Source of the DNA: Capitulum mitella
Taxonomy: Eukaryota > Arthropoda > Thecostraca > Pollicipedomorpha > Pollicipedidae
NCBI GenBank assembly: GCA_030062745.1
Contig: CP099849.1
Location: forward strand, 24,788,144 to 24,852,143
DNA length: 64,000 nucleotides
Reading direction: 5' to 3'
The notes beneath the pieces were generated by a model. That model saw nothing but the letters and a program-made list of their open reading frames with translations. It was not told where the DNA came from and ran no database searches. Positions within the stretch are counted from its first letter, which is position 1. Each line of letters opens with the position of its first letter. Shown here piece after piece: positions 35,901 through 47,292 of this stretch. Both the position numbers and the translations under genes were made by a program.

Positions 35901-36474
35901 TAGGTCAAAACCACGAAATTTTGCTGTAAAAGATGGAATGCTGCGCAGTTTGTGTGGACCGCCAACCGTTTATCAATTTCATTTTAATATTTTACAGAAG
36001 ATATACGTTTTTATCAATACCAATTGCACCGACGTTTAGCCTTTTTATTTGTACCTACAAAAAACTAAAAAGATGGCGGTATTTTATTGGGGTTTGGTTA
36101 CAATCCATCTTTTCATGACATCCTGCAAATCAAACGCTCAGCCCACACCTAGCCCAAGATCAGTTAAAATTAGCAGCCTCTTTAGTTGTGCTGAGATCAT
36201 GTGTGTTTGCCCTCGATGTCTTGAGCACGTCACCCATCCAGCCTTCGGGGAATGCAGTGGTTCATATGCTAGAACAAAAACTATGATTAATTAGTTTGTA
36301 TGTTAGTAACAAATTGCTTTTCAAAGGAACATAAACAATATATCCCTCGAAAGACGCGCCATGACGAACTGAAAATTGATGTGTTTTACATGGGAACCTG
36401 ATGAATGGTTTAGAAACTTATGTAAACAAATCCGATTTCTTTGTTTAATGCTGTATTTCCCGTAGGGATTAAGA

Positions 36475-36791
36475 ATGATGTCTGCAGCACCGATTACGGC
36501 AGCCCTCGCGATTTCGCTTCTTTTTTCGTCAGGAGGTTGCCCTGCACAAAGCACGTGCGTTGGCATCAAAGTTAGTCCAGGGAATCTGCAATTCCACCTA
36601 GTTTCTGCATGTGAAACTTGAATGTTATTTATTGATCTGATCTGACTGGCGATTTGATTAAGGTAACTCTTTATCAGCCCTTCATGTTTTTGGTTCTAGC
36701 GGACGAAGTAAAGCAGTCCCCGGAGACTGGATGGTCCTGGCGTGCTCGGGACATCAAGAGCTGCCACGTATCACGATTTCAGCGAAACTGA
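36475..36791 (+). CDS. Possible two-exon small secreted peptide
   Basis: Exon A 36475-36570 begins MMSAAPITAALAISLLFSSG, a good signal peptide, then CPAQSTCVGIK, and ends at AAA|GTTAGT. If it joins an acceptor at 36677 (CTCTTTATCAG), a phase-0 frame continues (PFMFLVLADEVKQSPETGW...) to a stop at 36791, 69 residues in all. Without splicing, the frame from 36475 ends after 48 codons. The only evidence is the signal-like start and the splice match; there is no TATA box and no recognised domain. It lies immediately beyond the right edge of the tandem array. Confidence 0.25.
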
Positions 36792-37101
36792 AGGGGCCAC
36801 TACGGTCAAGCGGCTCGTCAACGAGCTGCCAGCGGTACCCCGGCGCCCCGGCCCGACCCAGGCAGAGCGGCCCGGAAGGTTACCCCACATCGGGCACAGC
36901 CGGGCAGGAGCCGGCGGGTCCGACCGTGACGCCACGGTAGCCGACACCATTGTAACGGATCTCTGGGCGACCGAGCTAATGGCGACTGACCCCGCTGACT
37001 GGCACCCTGGAGCTCTGCTTCGATTCTGCCGACTGACGGTGGCTGAAAGAACGGGAGCGCAGTTTAGGCAGAACCGAGGCGAGGCTTTTCTGACGAATTA
37101 A
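36742..37101 (+). other. GC-rich open stretch without ATG
   Basis: An open frame of 119 codons (KRLVNELPAVPRRPGP..., DTIVTDLWATELMATDP) closed upstream by a stop at 36709-36711. It could be an exon entered from the acceptor-like GATTTCAG at about 36782, or chance in GC-rich DNA. Confidence 0.2.
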
Positions 37102-37331
37102 CAGCTGGCCCTTCCGATGGTCGGGCAGCAAGTGACACTTGCGTAAACTGTGCATGACCCCAGGCCATTAAATACGTTCAGCGCCTTCTTCGCCGTCAAC
37201 TGCCCATGCAGCTTCTCAGTTTCCCCGTCGCCTGGTGGACTGGAATCGTTCGTAGCGCCACCGACTCCCACGTCAGGCCTTGCAGGCAACTCTAGAGGAA
37301 CATGACCGCACTCTCCCATGACCTCGGTCAT
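37098..37331 (-). CDS. Weak candidate first exon behind a TATA box
   Basis: Frame of 77 codons starting MTEVMGECGHVPLELPARPD. A minus-strand TTTATAAG at about 37406-37413 lies about 80 bases upstream of the ATG, a suitable distance for a short leader. No domain recognised; the same box can be read on the plus strand. Confidence 0.2.
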   Translation of the reverse strand: MTEVMGECGHVPLELPARPDVGVGGATNDSSPPGDGETEKLHGQLTAKKALNVFNGLGSCTVYASVTCCPTIGRASC

Positions 37332-37334
37332 GGC

Positions 37335-38030
37335 ATGTTTATTCAGTCCAACTACATAAACAAGTCTGTGTTAAACGTGCACGGCTGATGTCCTGCCTCG
37401 CACCGCTTATAAAGCAGGAAACTTGAACAGCGCAGACCAATCTCCTGGACAAGCCCGTAGCTCCAATAACTAATTTTTGGCTTAAACCACGTATAGTGTG
37501 GAAATCAAACATCCCGTTCACGGAGCATGAGCTTTTATGTTATTTCTCAGTCAGACAGCAGGGTTCCAGCGTGATAAAGAGAAGTTATGTTTTTTAACCA
37601 AACAGCTGGTATTGCATGGACTGAACCTCCATATAACACTGATTGCTCGGTCCAAAAGCAACAACCTCTTTCCGAATAAAGAGCGATGTTAAAGAATCCG
37701 GTCAACAGTAAGATTCAGCCCGAGCGCTTACTTCCAGGGAAAATAATCGTAGTAGTGGTTGCATGGCGTTTCAAATGCAATATTGATAAGTATTACTTAC
37801 GATTTCAGCCGGAAAAACCCGAAACACACATTATTTCCCCCGAAACAGATTGCGTCCTCACTGGTATGCTAACCGCCAGACGCTCGCGTAGGGATTTTTG
37901 ACGTTTCTGCGTTAAATAGTTTGTTTACGTGAGATCTCGACGCTGATTGGTCGTCGGTCGGACTCAAGGTTCAATCAAGAGTAACAAAAAAGTTTTGGGG
38001 AATAACTAATGCGATATAAATTATCTTTAA
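37335..38030. other. No gene seen
   Basis: Only short frames and no repeats that I recognise. Confidence 0.5.
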
Positions 38031-38047
38031 AATAAAAAAGTTAACTG

Positions 38048-38115
38048 TTGTAAAAATAATAATAGTAATAATAATAGTAATAATAATAATGATAATAAAC
38101 AATAATAATAAAAAA
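38048..38115. repeat. TAA-type microsatellite
   Basis: Imperfect (TAA)n with TAG and GAT variants, leading into very AT-rich DNA and the telomere-like block. Confidence 0.9.
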
Positions 38116-38207
38116 AGTAAAAATATCACAAAGATGGCAAAGCGTAGTTGCAATTTGAAAAATACAAAAGAAACAAAAAGCAGTGAAATAAAATATCTGA
38201 AAAAAAT

Positions 38208-38570
38208 CACCGAACAAAACTGGAAAATATTAGGAAGTGAAATAAAACAATAAATAAAAATTTACCCTAGCCTAACATAGTAACCAAACCTAACCTAACC
38301 TAACCCAACCTAACCTAGCCTAGCCTGGCCTAACCTAACGCAACCTAACCTAACATAACCTAACCTTACATAGCCCAGCACAAAAAACACGGAACAAAAC
38401 TGGAAAATATTAGGAAGTGAAATAAAACAATAAATAAAAATTTACCCTAGCCTAACCTAGTAACCTAACCTAACCTAACCTAACCTAACCTAGCCTAACC
38501 TAACCTAACCTAACCTAACCTAACCTGATCTAACCTAGCCCAGCACAACCCAACCTAGCAACCTAATCTA
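38208..38570. repeat. Interstitial (CCTAA)n telomere-like repeat in two 180-bp blocks
   Basis: Long runs of CCTAA with variants such as CCTAG and CCCAA occupy about 38266-38375 and 38446-38570. Reading the other strand gives TTAGG, the usual arthropod telomere unit. The leader ACAAAACTGGAAAATATTAG occurs twice exactly 180 bases apart, so leader plus repeats were duplicated in tandem. Telomere units run 5'-CCTAA-3' on this strand. Confidence 0.9.
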
Positions 38571-39690
38571 ACGAGTATTAAATGTCATAATGTAATAATA
38601 CTGATATCAGACATCCCAACAATTATCTAATACAATAATATAACGGCGTAATAATTCAGCAGTTCCTCCAAGTTCAGTTTGTGGCAACAGAATAGAATTT
38701 TCCCATATATGACGTCATTAATCGCTTGAAGATGCATGCAGGGTCTACACGTCCTTGATGTCAATAACTTTAACCTTGGCGGCACTACATTTTCCGCCGC
38801 GGAATAATGTTGTTCTCCGCCAGTCGACTGCAGCACGGTATTACTATGTGGTACGTTATCGTTACGATTTTGTTGTCATTGTTTAGAAAATCAAGTAGTG
38901 GAAAGTACGGTTAGAAACAGGATGATACATTCTTTACATTGGTGGCAATTATACAAAGGGTTGTTTGCGATTTCGTCGGGCAGAAACTTACCTTTAGCCA
39001 AACAACTGCAAAAAGTAGCACGTTTAACCGGAATCATCTTACCAATCGGACTTTACGTAGAAGTGCAGCTTGTGTGCTCTGCGCGGTCAGCTTAATAAGA
39101 CCATCAAAAGCATCAGGAATGATGACCAAGTATCTTACCAACTCGCACAGCCGCACCCTATTTCCGCACGATGCCGAGCTTGCAGGGATGATGGTGGAAA
39201 CGTGGCCCAGCGACAGCTGTCTTTCAGTACTTTTTCTTCTCCATACCGGGCATATATATGTATGAGGATTCCGCTCCATACGACAATGACTGAAGCCTGC
39301 CGAGAGGTCTGCACAGCCCAAAGACGGTCCGAAGCTCCACTCAGCAAGCTCGTGATGTGGCGCTTTGGTCCACGCACGCGGTGGGCGATCCTGCCACATT
39401 GATATGGAGCCTCACTGACGCAACAGCGGCTCAGATGAGCGCTAGAAATGCAAATGATTGTCGGGATGGGACACAGCGGCGTTCCAACCTGACTGTAACC
39501 ACATGTGATGCGACGCGCGATGTAACGTTTGAAGCCACAATATTCACGTAATAACAGTCTTTCTCATTTTAAGGGCAGCCCGATGCTTAAATTTCGCAGG
39601 CTTCGTTGGTAAGGTCTTGTTTCGGGCTCCACTCCAACTGATCAAGTTTTACAGTCGTTTAACAAACATCTTAAAATATCATCACCGACT
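38571..39690. other. No gene seen
   Basis: Overlapping frames of 65-121 codons on both strands at 38898-39402 have no recognisable domain. Confidence 0.45.
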
Positions 39691-39699
39691 CCCGCGTTC

Positions 39700-40212
39700 A
39701 GCCGTGAACGTTGACCGTCTGCTCGACCGATGCCATCACTGTCTCTGATCCCCGTCGGCTCCAACACACTCGGCCCATCTTCCCGCGATGGCTCTCCGCC
39801 GGCTCTAATCCGCTGTTTTTCCGTTTGACGTTTCTCTCGCGCGGCGCCGGACCGCCGGGCCGCCGGGCCGCAGCTCTGAGTGGCTTCGTAAGCCGCCGAC
39901 TGCCCGGGGCGCAGCGGCGGCGGGGGCCGCACGCGCGTCGTCCGGCGCGCCGCCGGCCGCCGATCGCCGCAGATTGCCGCTGCCGGCTCAGGTTGGACTT
40001 AGCGGGATTGGCGCCGCGCTCCACCGGCCGGAGGGGACTGACCCGGCCGCTGGAGATGACCGCCGGCACGGGAGGCGGTCATCGCCGGTCACCGGTGGCC
40101 CGCCTCGGCCGACCCGAGCCGCGGGTCAGCTGACTGCGGCGGCACAGCTGGACAGACAAGGAGAGGCTAAAGCGCCACAGGCGTGCCGTCAACACTTGCC
40201 TGTTGCTGCCTC
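39700..40212. other. GC-rich, CpG-dense island
   Basis: Many CG dinucleotides (GGCGGCGGGGGCCGC, GGCGCGCCGCCGG). Long frames on both strands are expected from such composition. It could be the promoter of a neighbouring gene. Confidence 0.6.
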
Positions 40213-40215
40213 TCC

Positions 40216-41431
40216 TTAACCCGCGCCCGACTGTGGGTCGCCGCCGTGCACGCTCGACTGGGGGGTTAACCGTCCCCTCTAACTCATGAACGGTTGGTCG
40301 CACGATAAAAATAAGCACACCGCTGGAAAGCTCGTGAAGAATGGAGCTCAGAAATGGTCTCATTTTTTAGTTTTCATTAACATGTAAGCCATATACGCCC
40401 CACATATATTTTCTCATAGCCGACTGCATGAGGCCGAGAAACGGCCTGAATCTCAAGGACTGTGATGAATAAAGTCTAGATAAAGGCACCAGCGGACATG
40501 TCAAAGTCCGCAGATGCCGATACGCGCCTAATTTCTGTGACTTGTTTAATATGTACGCGGAAACGTTGGATTAAAGACACGGTGATTTTCGCAACGCTGC
40601 AACGCGGGTGCCACCGACGAAGGCGGTATGAAATTAAGGAGAACTAATTTTGGCCTTCTTTTATTTCGCAACACATGCCTTTCCAATTGTCGTTCTTGAT
40701 CCTAGCGGTTCTTGGGATGACTTCTCATGCTTAAATTTTGGTCAAGAGCTCAGTAGTTATTAATCTACACAATTGGCGGAACTTTATTCGCGAAAGTCTG
40801 TTAATTCCCAAAATATGCAATTTTTCAAGCTTTCTGAGCTTCTTGGTATTAGACGCAACTGTGTGAGCCAGTTCTACCGTTTTCAGCCCGATCTGAGCCA
40901 TGCATGGCCGATCTTGATGGCAGTGCTTTTTGACTCATAACTGTTACTCGTGACCTGACCTCAGGTCAGTGGTCAGAGGCCATTGAAACTTTGCCCATTG
41001 ACGGAAACTGGATGTATGGATCTCCTCACACTGAAGTTCTTTTAAAAAAATTCCGTCAGTTTTCGAAAAAAACGACGACTTATCTCAAAAACGGGCTTGA
41101 CTTTAGGTCAATGACCCGGACATTTCCGAAAAATCCGAGACAGACGGTTTGTTGCACTTGTTAAAATCTCTAATCCTTGAACGTTTTGCTGTGATATCAT
41201 GTTTTGCGAAAAAGTTACAGGTCGATAAACGTTTTTTGATCTGGGTCCACTTGACCTGACCTAGGTCAAACACCTCAGTTGATCTGAAGTCAAAAATTGG
41301 ATACAAAGCGTAAAAATGACCATTCAAAAGGCAAACAAAGTTACGCGGCGCTGCATTGGTTCGTTTTCTCTCAATCTCGGAAAAAACCTCAAGGGGCGGT
41401 CAACCGCCACCCCCAGTCGGCAGCGGGTTAA
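40216..41431. mobile_element. TTAA element family E, complete copy E1
   Basis: Starts TTAACCCGCGCCCGACTG and ends CAGTCGGCAGCGGGTTAA, giving imperfect inverted termini flanked by TTAA; 1216 bases. It carries subterminal G/C runs and several AGGTCA half-sites. No transposase. Confidence 0.85.
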
Positions 41432-41629
41432 GTAATAAACGGCACCATTCGCTCGGCAATTGTTGAACGATTTAGTATAAGTGTGCACAGCCTGCAGATT
41501 TGCACGTCTGCGTCAAACAGAATCGGGCGTGTTTTGTAAGGACTTAATGGAATGAATAAAATAAGCAATTTTGTCGAAAAAGTAGTAGTCGAAAGGAGTG
41601 AAGTCTGCCGTGCAGCAGTTGTCTACAAC

Positions 41630-42200
41630 TGTGCGGGACGAGGCCGCGGCGGCCGGCGAGTGCACTGGGCGGCTGAGCAGTGGGCTTCCGGGCCGAGAGC
41701 GCCCTGTAACGGGATTTCCGCTGGTCGGCCGCTGTTGCCGCGCGGGCTGCGCGGTCGACGAGACGCCAGTCGACCAGACGCAAAGTCCGGACGGCTCAAT
41801 CACGTCATAGATTCACCACGCAGCGAACTGCGACGCGTCAGGCTCGGCCGCGAGTGGGCCGCGACCGCGGGGGGGGGGGCCGGCGTGAATGCGGCCGGCA
41901 GGGTGCGGCCGTCGCCCGGCGGGGTCCCGCGCCGGCCAGCCAGCGCGCCGGCCGTAGATCAGATGACGACCGGCCGCGCCGGCAGCCGCGCCGCCTGCCG
42001 CATCGGAAGTGAATGGACGCCGCGAGCACGATGCTATGGTGACCGCGCGTGGCGCGGCCGCGGAGGGAGCGAGACAAAACCGCCGTCTGCCATTACCCGC
42101 GGGGTAATTCCGCCAGTCCCCGGCCGACCGCGGCGCCATTGTCCCGCGACCTGTTTGTCGAGAACAAACCCGGCCGCCGTTTTAGGGGCTAAATTGGAGA
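41630..42200. other. GC-rich, CpG-dense island
   Basis: CpG-dense segment (GGCCGCGGAGGGAGC and similar). A 257-codon plus-strand frame (41552-42325) and several opposite frames overlap here, all rich in Arg, Gly, Ala and Pro, so composition alone can explain them. A possible promoter region. Confidence 0.55.
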
Positions 42201-42410
42201 ACTGGCAATGGACTGTTGAAATGCTCCGACGTGGGGAGGCGCTTTTGGAGAGAGGACATCTGACAAGACGTGGGGGTTTTCGTTGTCTCCCATTCACCAC
42301 AGTCTATGCAGAACACGTGTCCTAATCCCTGAGCCGCATCATATTCGCCCGAACTTCATGGTATGTTTCAGGAACCATATACGTCAAAATTCACGTGGTT
42401 GGAGCAACTG

Positions 42411-42442
<32 letters not shown>

Positions 42443-42520
42443 TTACATATATGTATACATATATATGTACAGATATACATATACATACATACATATATAT
42501 GTACAGATATACATACACAC

Positions 42521-42562
<42 letters not shown>

Positions 42563-42569
42563 GTGTGTA
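42411..42569. repeat. Complex TA / TACA microsatellite
   Basis: Blocks of (TA)n separated by ATACATA and GTACAGATATACAT motifs, the latter repeated. Confidence 0.95.
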
Positions 42570-42739
42570 TGGAGGCTAAACTAAAGCTTCTCCCAACATA
42601 AAGCTGGTCCTCTGTTTTCATAATTATGCTCAAGGTCTGGGGGCGTGTGGAGACCATTTCTTAGTTTATGCAGTTCATTGACCGTCCCTTGACCTTGTGT
42701 GCCTCTGACAAGAAGAGGCCAGTATCGGCTACACTGACC

Positions 42740-43000
42740 CAGGCTACCCAGGCCGCCCTCTGCGGGGTCGGAGAGCCGGCGGAGGGCCGTGGGTGGCCAG
42801 CGCCGGTCGTCGCCCGGCCGATTACCCCGTCCTCGGTCCCTCGCCGCCTGTCGATGCGCCGTCGGCACCGACGATCGAGTGGACGTCGAGAGGGACGGTC
42901 TCGGGCCGGCTGAGGCGCCGGCCGCCGCCCGGGCAGGCGCGGCTGGCTCGCGCTGGAGAGACGCCGCGTTCGCGAGAACACGTCCGATGTGGTTGGCTGC
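42740..43000. other. GC-rich, CpG-dense island
   Basis: Third CpG-dense patch, with overlapping frames on both strands and no recognised domain. Confidence 0.5.
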
Positions 43001-44112
43001 GATAAGTCAACACAGGTTAGCGTTCGATTGGACTGAAGAGAGGGCCCCCGCGTCAGCTCTGATTCCTCGTCTGCCAGACTCTGGCTGTTTGTGCAGTTGT
43101 TAAGTCGATTTTACATCCATACCGCGACCAATCGCTCTGTGTGGGCACGAGGTCTGAAAATAAACCCAGATTCTATTCGGGAAGTTCGATTCTGCCATTT
43201 TTACGCATCGGCTGTGTTTCATCGATCGTGGTGATTGATGTGAGACGTTTTCTTTTCATTGTTTAGTGGATTATTTATGGTTTCCAGTCTGTGTGGGCAC
43301 ACTGAGTTCTCTATAGCCAAGGAAAACTTTGCTCGCTAGTTTTATTTGATTTTGGATATTTACGAACATTGCTCAACATACGACTTCGACTTCTCGCGAC
43401 TTTACGACTTCAGCAGTAAAATATGTAGCTGAAATATTTGGCATAGGTTTGTTTTTCAAGCCACGAAATTAGTTTATTCTGGTGGAGGTGGGGCTGCTCC
43501 TGAACGTGGAAAATTCGTTCCATTCGTGGAAGACCAGTGCGAATAGCAAAGAACAACTTAATGATGACCCATAGGGTGTCAAAAATATACCATTTTCATT
43601 GTATTTCTCTGGCAGCGAACATGACAGAATTCAAGACCAACAGTTCAGATAAAACGACTGAGCTTAAAGACGGTGCAAGACAGCGAAGCAAAAAAAGAAC
43701 GCACCTTCTTGCAATTCGCTAAGATACTGGAGGCTGGAGGCGTTATGTGAAGCGTAAGTGGGTATAAGTGTAGGATTCATGTGACGTTTGTTTGCAACAT
43801 AGGCAGAGCAAGCGCTTGGGGCGTGTTTCAGGAAGACAGGAAGGTAAGGCAAGGCATACATGAAACGTTCTTGGTGCCATGAAGACCATGCACAGAAAAC
43901 AGACGATGAAAGATCTCCCCAAAGCCCTAACGTGAGGTCAGTAGCACTGTGGCTGTGGAGCAAAAAATGGCTTTCTCAATAACAAATTGTCTAAAAAATA
44001 GCTCTCTCACACACGTTTGTCTAATTGGGAGGCGCGAATGATTTTCACCCAACGATCATAATAGTGGAATATATATGCCACATGGTAACATGAAAGTCTA
44101 TAAGTTAATGCA
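43001..44112. other. No gene seen
   Basis: Short frames only, AT-rich. Confidence 0.5.
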
Positions 44113-45333
44113 TTAACCCTATTCCCGGAGGGCTAGACGGTATGGCCGATTCCCGGCAGGGGGGGGGGGCGGATTCAACCCCCCCTGAGATCTCAAGAAC
44201 TACTTATTCGATTTCATCGCAACAAACGGCAATCGATTCGCCGTGACGTGAACTACCTTTTTATAAAAAGAAATTTCCAAAATTTTTAAATTTGTGGATA
44301 CAGGGGGCAAAAATGTCAAAATGGGGGGTATTTTTGGACCTCTTATAACTCCGTTGTTTATGGACCGATTTCGATGAAACTGGCATCAATCGAGAGATTA
44401 TGGATAGGGCTTTTACCATGGGTATGCAAATCTGAAATTTTGAGAAAATTCATGGGCGTTCACAGGGTTTCAAAAATAGGGGGATTAGTTTCCTAATAAC
44501 GGAATGAACAAAAGAGGCCAAAACACTTTTTTAGCTTCTGCTAGTCATGTTATGCTAAAGAAGTACAAATCGCATTACAATGTTTGTATAATGTTAGCAT
44601 AGGCGGTGCCAGGGACATGAAAAAGGGGGAACTGTCATGGTCACACGTTCTTCAGATCAACTTGTGACCTTTGACCTTAAATGACCTCCAGTGACCTTGG
44701 GGTCACCTGGAATGATGTCGTGTGCATTCAATATTATCTGTAAACGTTTTTAATCGATTGAATTCACTCTATTCCAAAAAATTCATTTTTTGGCATTTGC
44801 GATATAGGGTACGCGCACTGACATTTTAGGTCATAGCTCCGTGACCCGACCTGATATCAAGCTGAAACTTGGTACACAAGTAGAGGGCACCTTTCTACGT
44901 CATATATATTCTGGGTTTGGCATTTGAAAAAACGGCGCCGAAATTATTGCGAAAAAACAAATTTTGACTTTTGACCTTGACCTGACCTTGTAAAGTGACC
45001 TAAGATAAACAAAATTACATATGCACATTGCCCAACTATTTAGCTATACATTCATATAAAGTTTTAAGTTCTATCTTAAAAACTCTGTTTTTGGCAGACA
45101 TTTTCCTTTTACCCTCAACATGGCCAAAAATGACCTGAGGTGCCTCCCAAAAACGTTGCCTGGCTCCGCCCCTGAGCAAAATAGAATTTCGAAATTTTGT
45201 CACGGCGCGTAGAAGGAATAGCTAGGAAAAGTCAGCAAGTTTCGTGAAGCTGCGTTAAAAAGTCTGGAATTGGCAAGCAAAAAACCCGAGGGGGGGCGGA
45301 TTCCGCCCCCCCCCCTGCCGGGAATAGGGTTAA
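44113..45333 (+). mobile_element. TTAA element family A, copy A
   Basis: TTAACCCTATTCCCGG at the left and its complement CCGGGAATAGGGTTAA at the right; 1221 bases with TTAA on both sides. It contains G-run/C-run hairpins near both ends and the DR1 motif TGACCTTTGACCT at 44665-44677. No coding frame. Copies B and C are in the opposite orientation. TTAA target and CCC-type termini fit piggyBac-like non-autonomous elements. Confidence 0.9.
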
Positions 45334-46071
45334 TCCTTAATTAATAGGGTCGGGAGGCCAGCAACGTCTGGAAAGTTGCAAACTCATTTCTTCTGAAATT
45401 GAACACGGTTCTCCCCGCTGGCCGATATTTAAACGCGAACGGACATGTTACTGAAAGAGTACATCTTGACCTACCTTCACCTACATCGTCCCCAAGTCAA
45501 TGCCCGCGAGAACAGTTGACCGTCCGGTTGATCAGCTGTCCGGGCCCGGAACCTGTCACGTGCCTGAGTCTTGGGCGCGTTCGCCGCGCGGCCGATCTCC
45601 CGGTCAGCTGTCCGGGCCTGGAGCCGGTCTGGAATTCTGGTCCAAAACGTGTGAGTAGTCTGTTTTGGAATGTTTTGCATAAACGTAAAGCAATATAGCA
45701 TAAAGGGTTCTGGTGAGGCTTTTTCATTCTTCGTTTCAAAACGTTACGTTGTTATACGATCCTGCACCCTTCCCGCAGCGGTCATGTACACACAGAGAAA
45801 AATTCATTACCCCTGGTGCTCATTTTTCCATTAGTCCCAATAGGACGATACTAGAAGTGCCTTTCCTATAAAACTGGCAAGCTGTCAGCCAGTTTAGAAG
45901 CAATGATACTACCTGAGCGCCCTGAAGTATGATATCGGTGTTAAAATTACTCCTCAGTCAAGAATTCTGTAAGAACTCCGTTTCGGTCACTCGAAATGCG
46001 CGCGCTCGGGAGACTGAGGAGAGCTGTGCAAATGGTTTTGCGGTTGACTGCTAATGAAGTTTTAACCCGCG
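45334..46071. other. Spacer with a short GC-rich direct repeat
   Basis: CAGCTGTCCGGGCC(C/T)GGA occurs at about 45533 and 45605, 72 bases apart. No gene seen. Confidence 0.5.
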
Positions 46072-47292
46072 CACGACCGTCGGTCCGTCCCGAACACCCG
46101 CGACTGGGGGGGGGGCAGTTGACTGCCCCCCCCTCTAACTCGCGAGCGGTTGGTCGCACGATAAAAATAAGCATACCGTTGGAATGCCTGTGACGAGTAG
46201 AGCTCGAAACTGGTCTCATTTTTAGTTTTAGATAATATTTAAGCCAATTTACGCCCTATATATGTTTTCTCATAGCCGACTGCATGAGACCGAGAAATGG
46301 CCTGAATCTCAAGGGCTGTGACTAATAACGCATAGGTAAAGGCACCAGCGCACAAGTAAATGCCCGCGGATGCCGATACACGTCTAATTCCCCCAGATTT
46401 GTTCAATATATACGCCGAAACGTTGAGTTAAAGACACCGTAATTCTCCCGTCAGCGGTCAAGTGTGCGCCGCGGCCGTATGCGGTACCAAATTGACGGGA
46501 ACTAATTTTAGCGTTCCTTTATTTTCGCGAAAAAAGACGATCTATGTAAACTTTATTGATCTTTGTGGTTCTTGTGATGGTTTCTCGTGCTTAAATTTTG
46601 GAAAAATTTTTTTAGTTGCTAATGTACAAAGTTGGCGGAGCTTTATTCGCGAGAACCTGTTTATTTCCAAAATATGCTACTTTTTCAAACTTTTTGAGGT
46701 TCCTGGTATTATTTACGTCTGCGCACGCTAGTTCTGCCATTTTCTACCCATTCTGACTAATTCATCGTCGATTTTGACGGTGGTACATTTTGGCCCACTA
46801 CAGTTATTCGTGACCTGACCTCAGGTCAATGGCTGGAAGTCACTGATACTTTGCCCAATGACGGTAACCAGATGTCTGCCTCATTCCACAGTAAAAATGT
46901 TATGGAATGTTCCGTCAATTTCCGGAAAAAATGGCGATATGTCTTAAAAATGGGCTTGACCTTAGGTCAATGACCCAAAAATTCCGAAAAATCTGAGATA
47001 ACAGATTTGTTGCATCTATCACGATCACTAATCCCTGAAAGTATTATTGAGATATCTTGTTTTGCGAAAAAGTTACAGGGCGCTAAACTTTTTTTGACAT
47101 AGGTCTGTTTGACCTGACCTAGGTTAGGCACCTGACGTGACCTGAGGTCAAAATTTTGATACAAGATGTAAAATTGATGGAGCAAAAGGTGCACAAAGTT
47201 TCGTGAATCTGTGTTTGTTGGTTCTCTCGCAATCACAGAAAAACCTCAGGGGGGGGGCAGTCAACTGCCCTCCCCAGTCGGGGACGGGTTAA
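46072..47292. mobile_element. TTAA element family E, complete copy E2
   Basis: Starts TTAACCCGCGCACGACCG and ends CAGTCGGGGACGGGTTAA; 1221 bases. Strong similarity to E1 and to E0, including the palindrome TTGACCTTAGGTCAA at 46956-46970. No transposase. Confidence 0.87.

Larger units (their letters stand above)
27388..36395. repeat. Tandem array unit 4 (right end of array)
   Basis: Last unit. Homology with the other units stops near 36395, just before the point where they carry a long AT microsatellite, so about 0.7 kb of the unit is missing and unrelated sequence follows. Its gene copy is intact. Around exon 4 it is closest to unit 3, but from about 32100 to 32930 it is virtually identical to unit 2. 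Confidence 0.88.

Noticed and set aside
38208-38570. Direct repeats as a CRISPR array
   Set aside because: The repeats are 5-base telomere-type units without unique spacers, in a eukaryotic context.
39711-40133. 140-codon frame and opposite-strand partners
   Set aside because: Composition of a CpG-dense island explains open frames on both strands.
41552-42325. 257-codon plus-strand open frame
   Set aside because: It lies in a CpG-dense segment with long frames on both strands and is dominated by Arg, Gly, Pro and Ala. No domain and no splice evidence.
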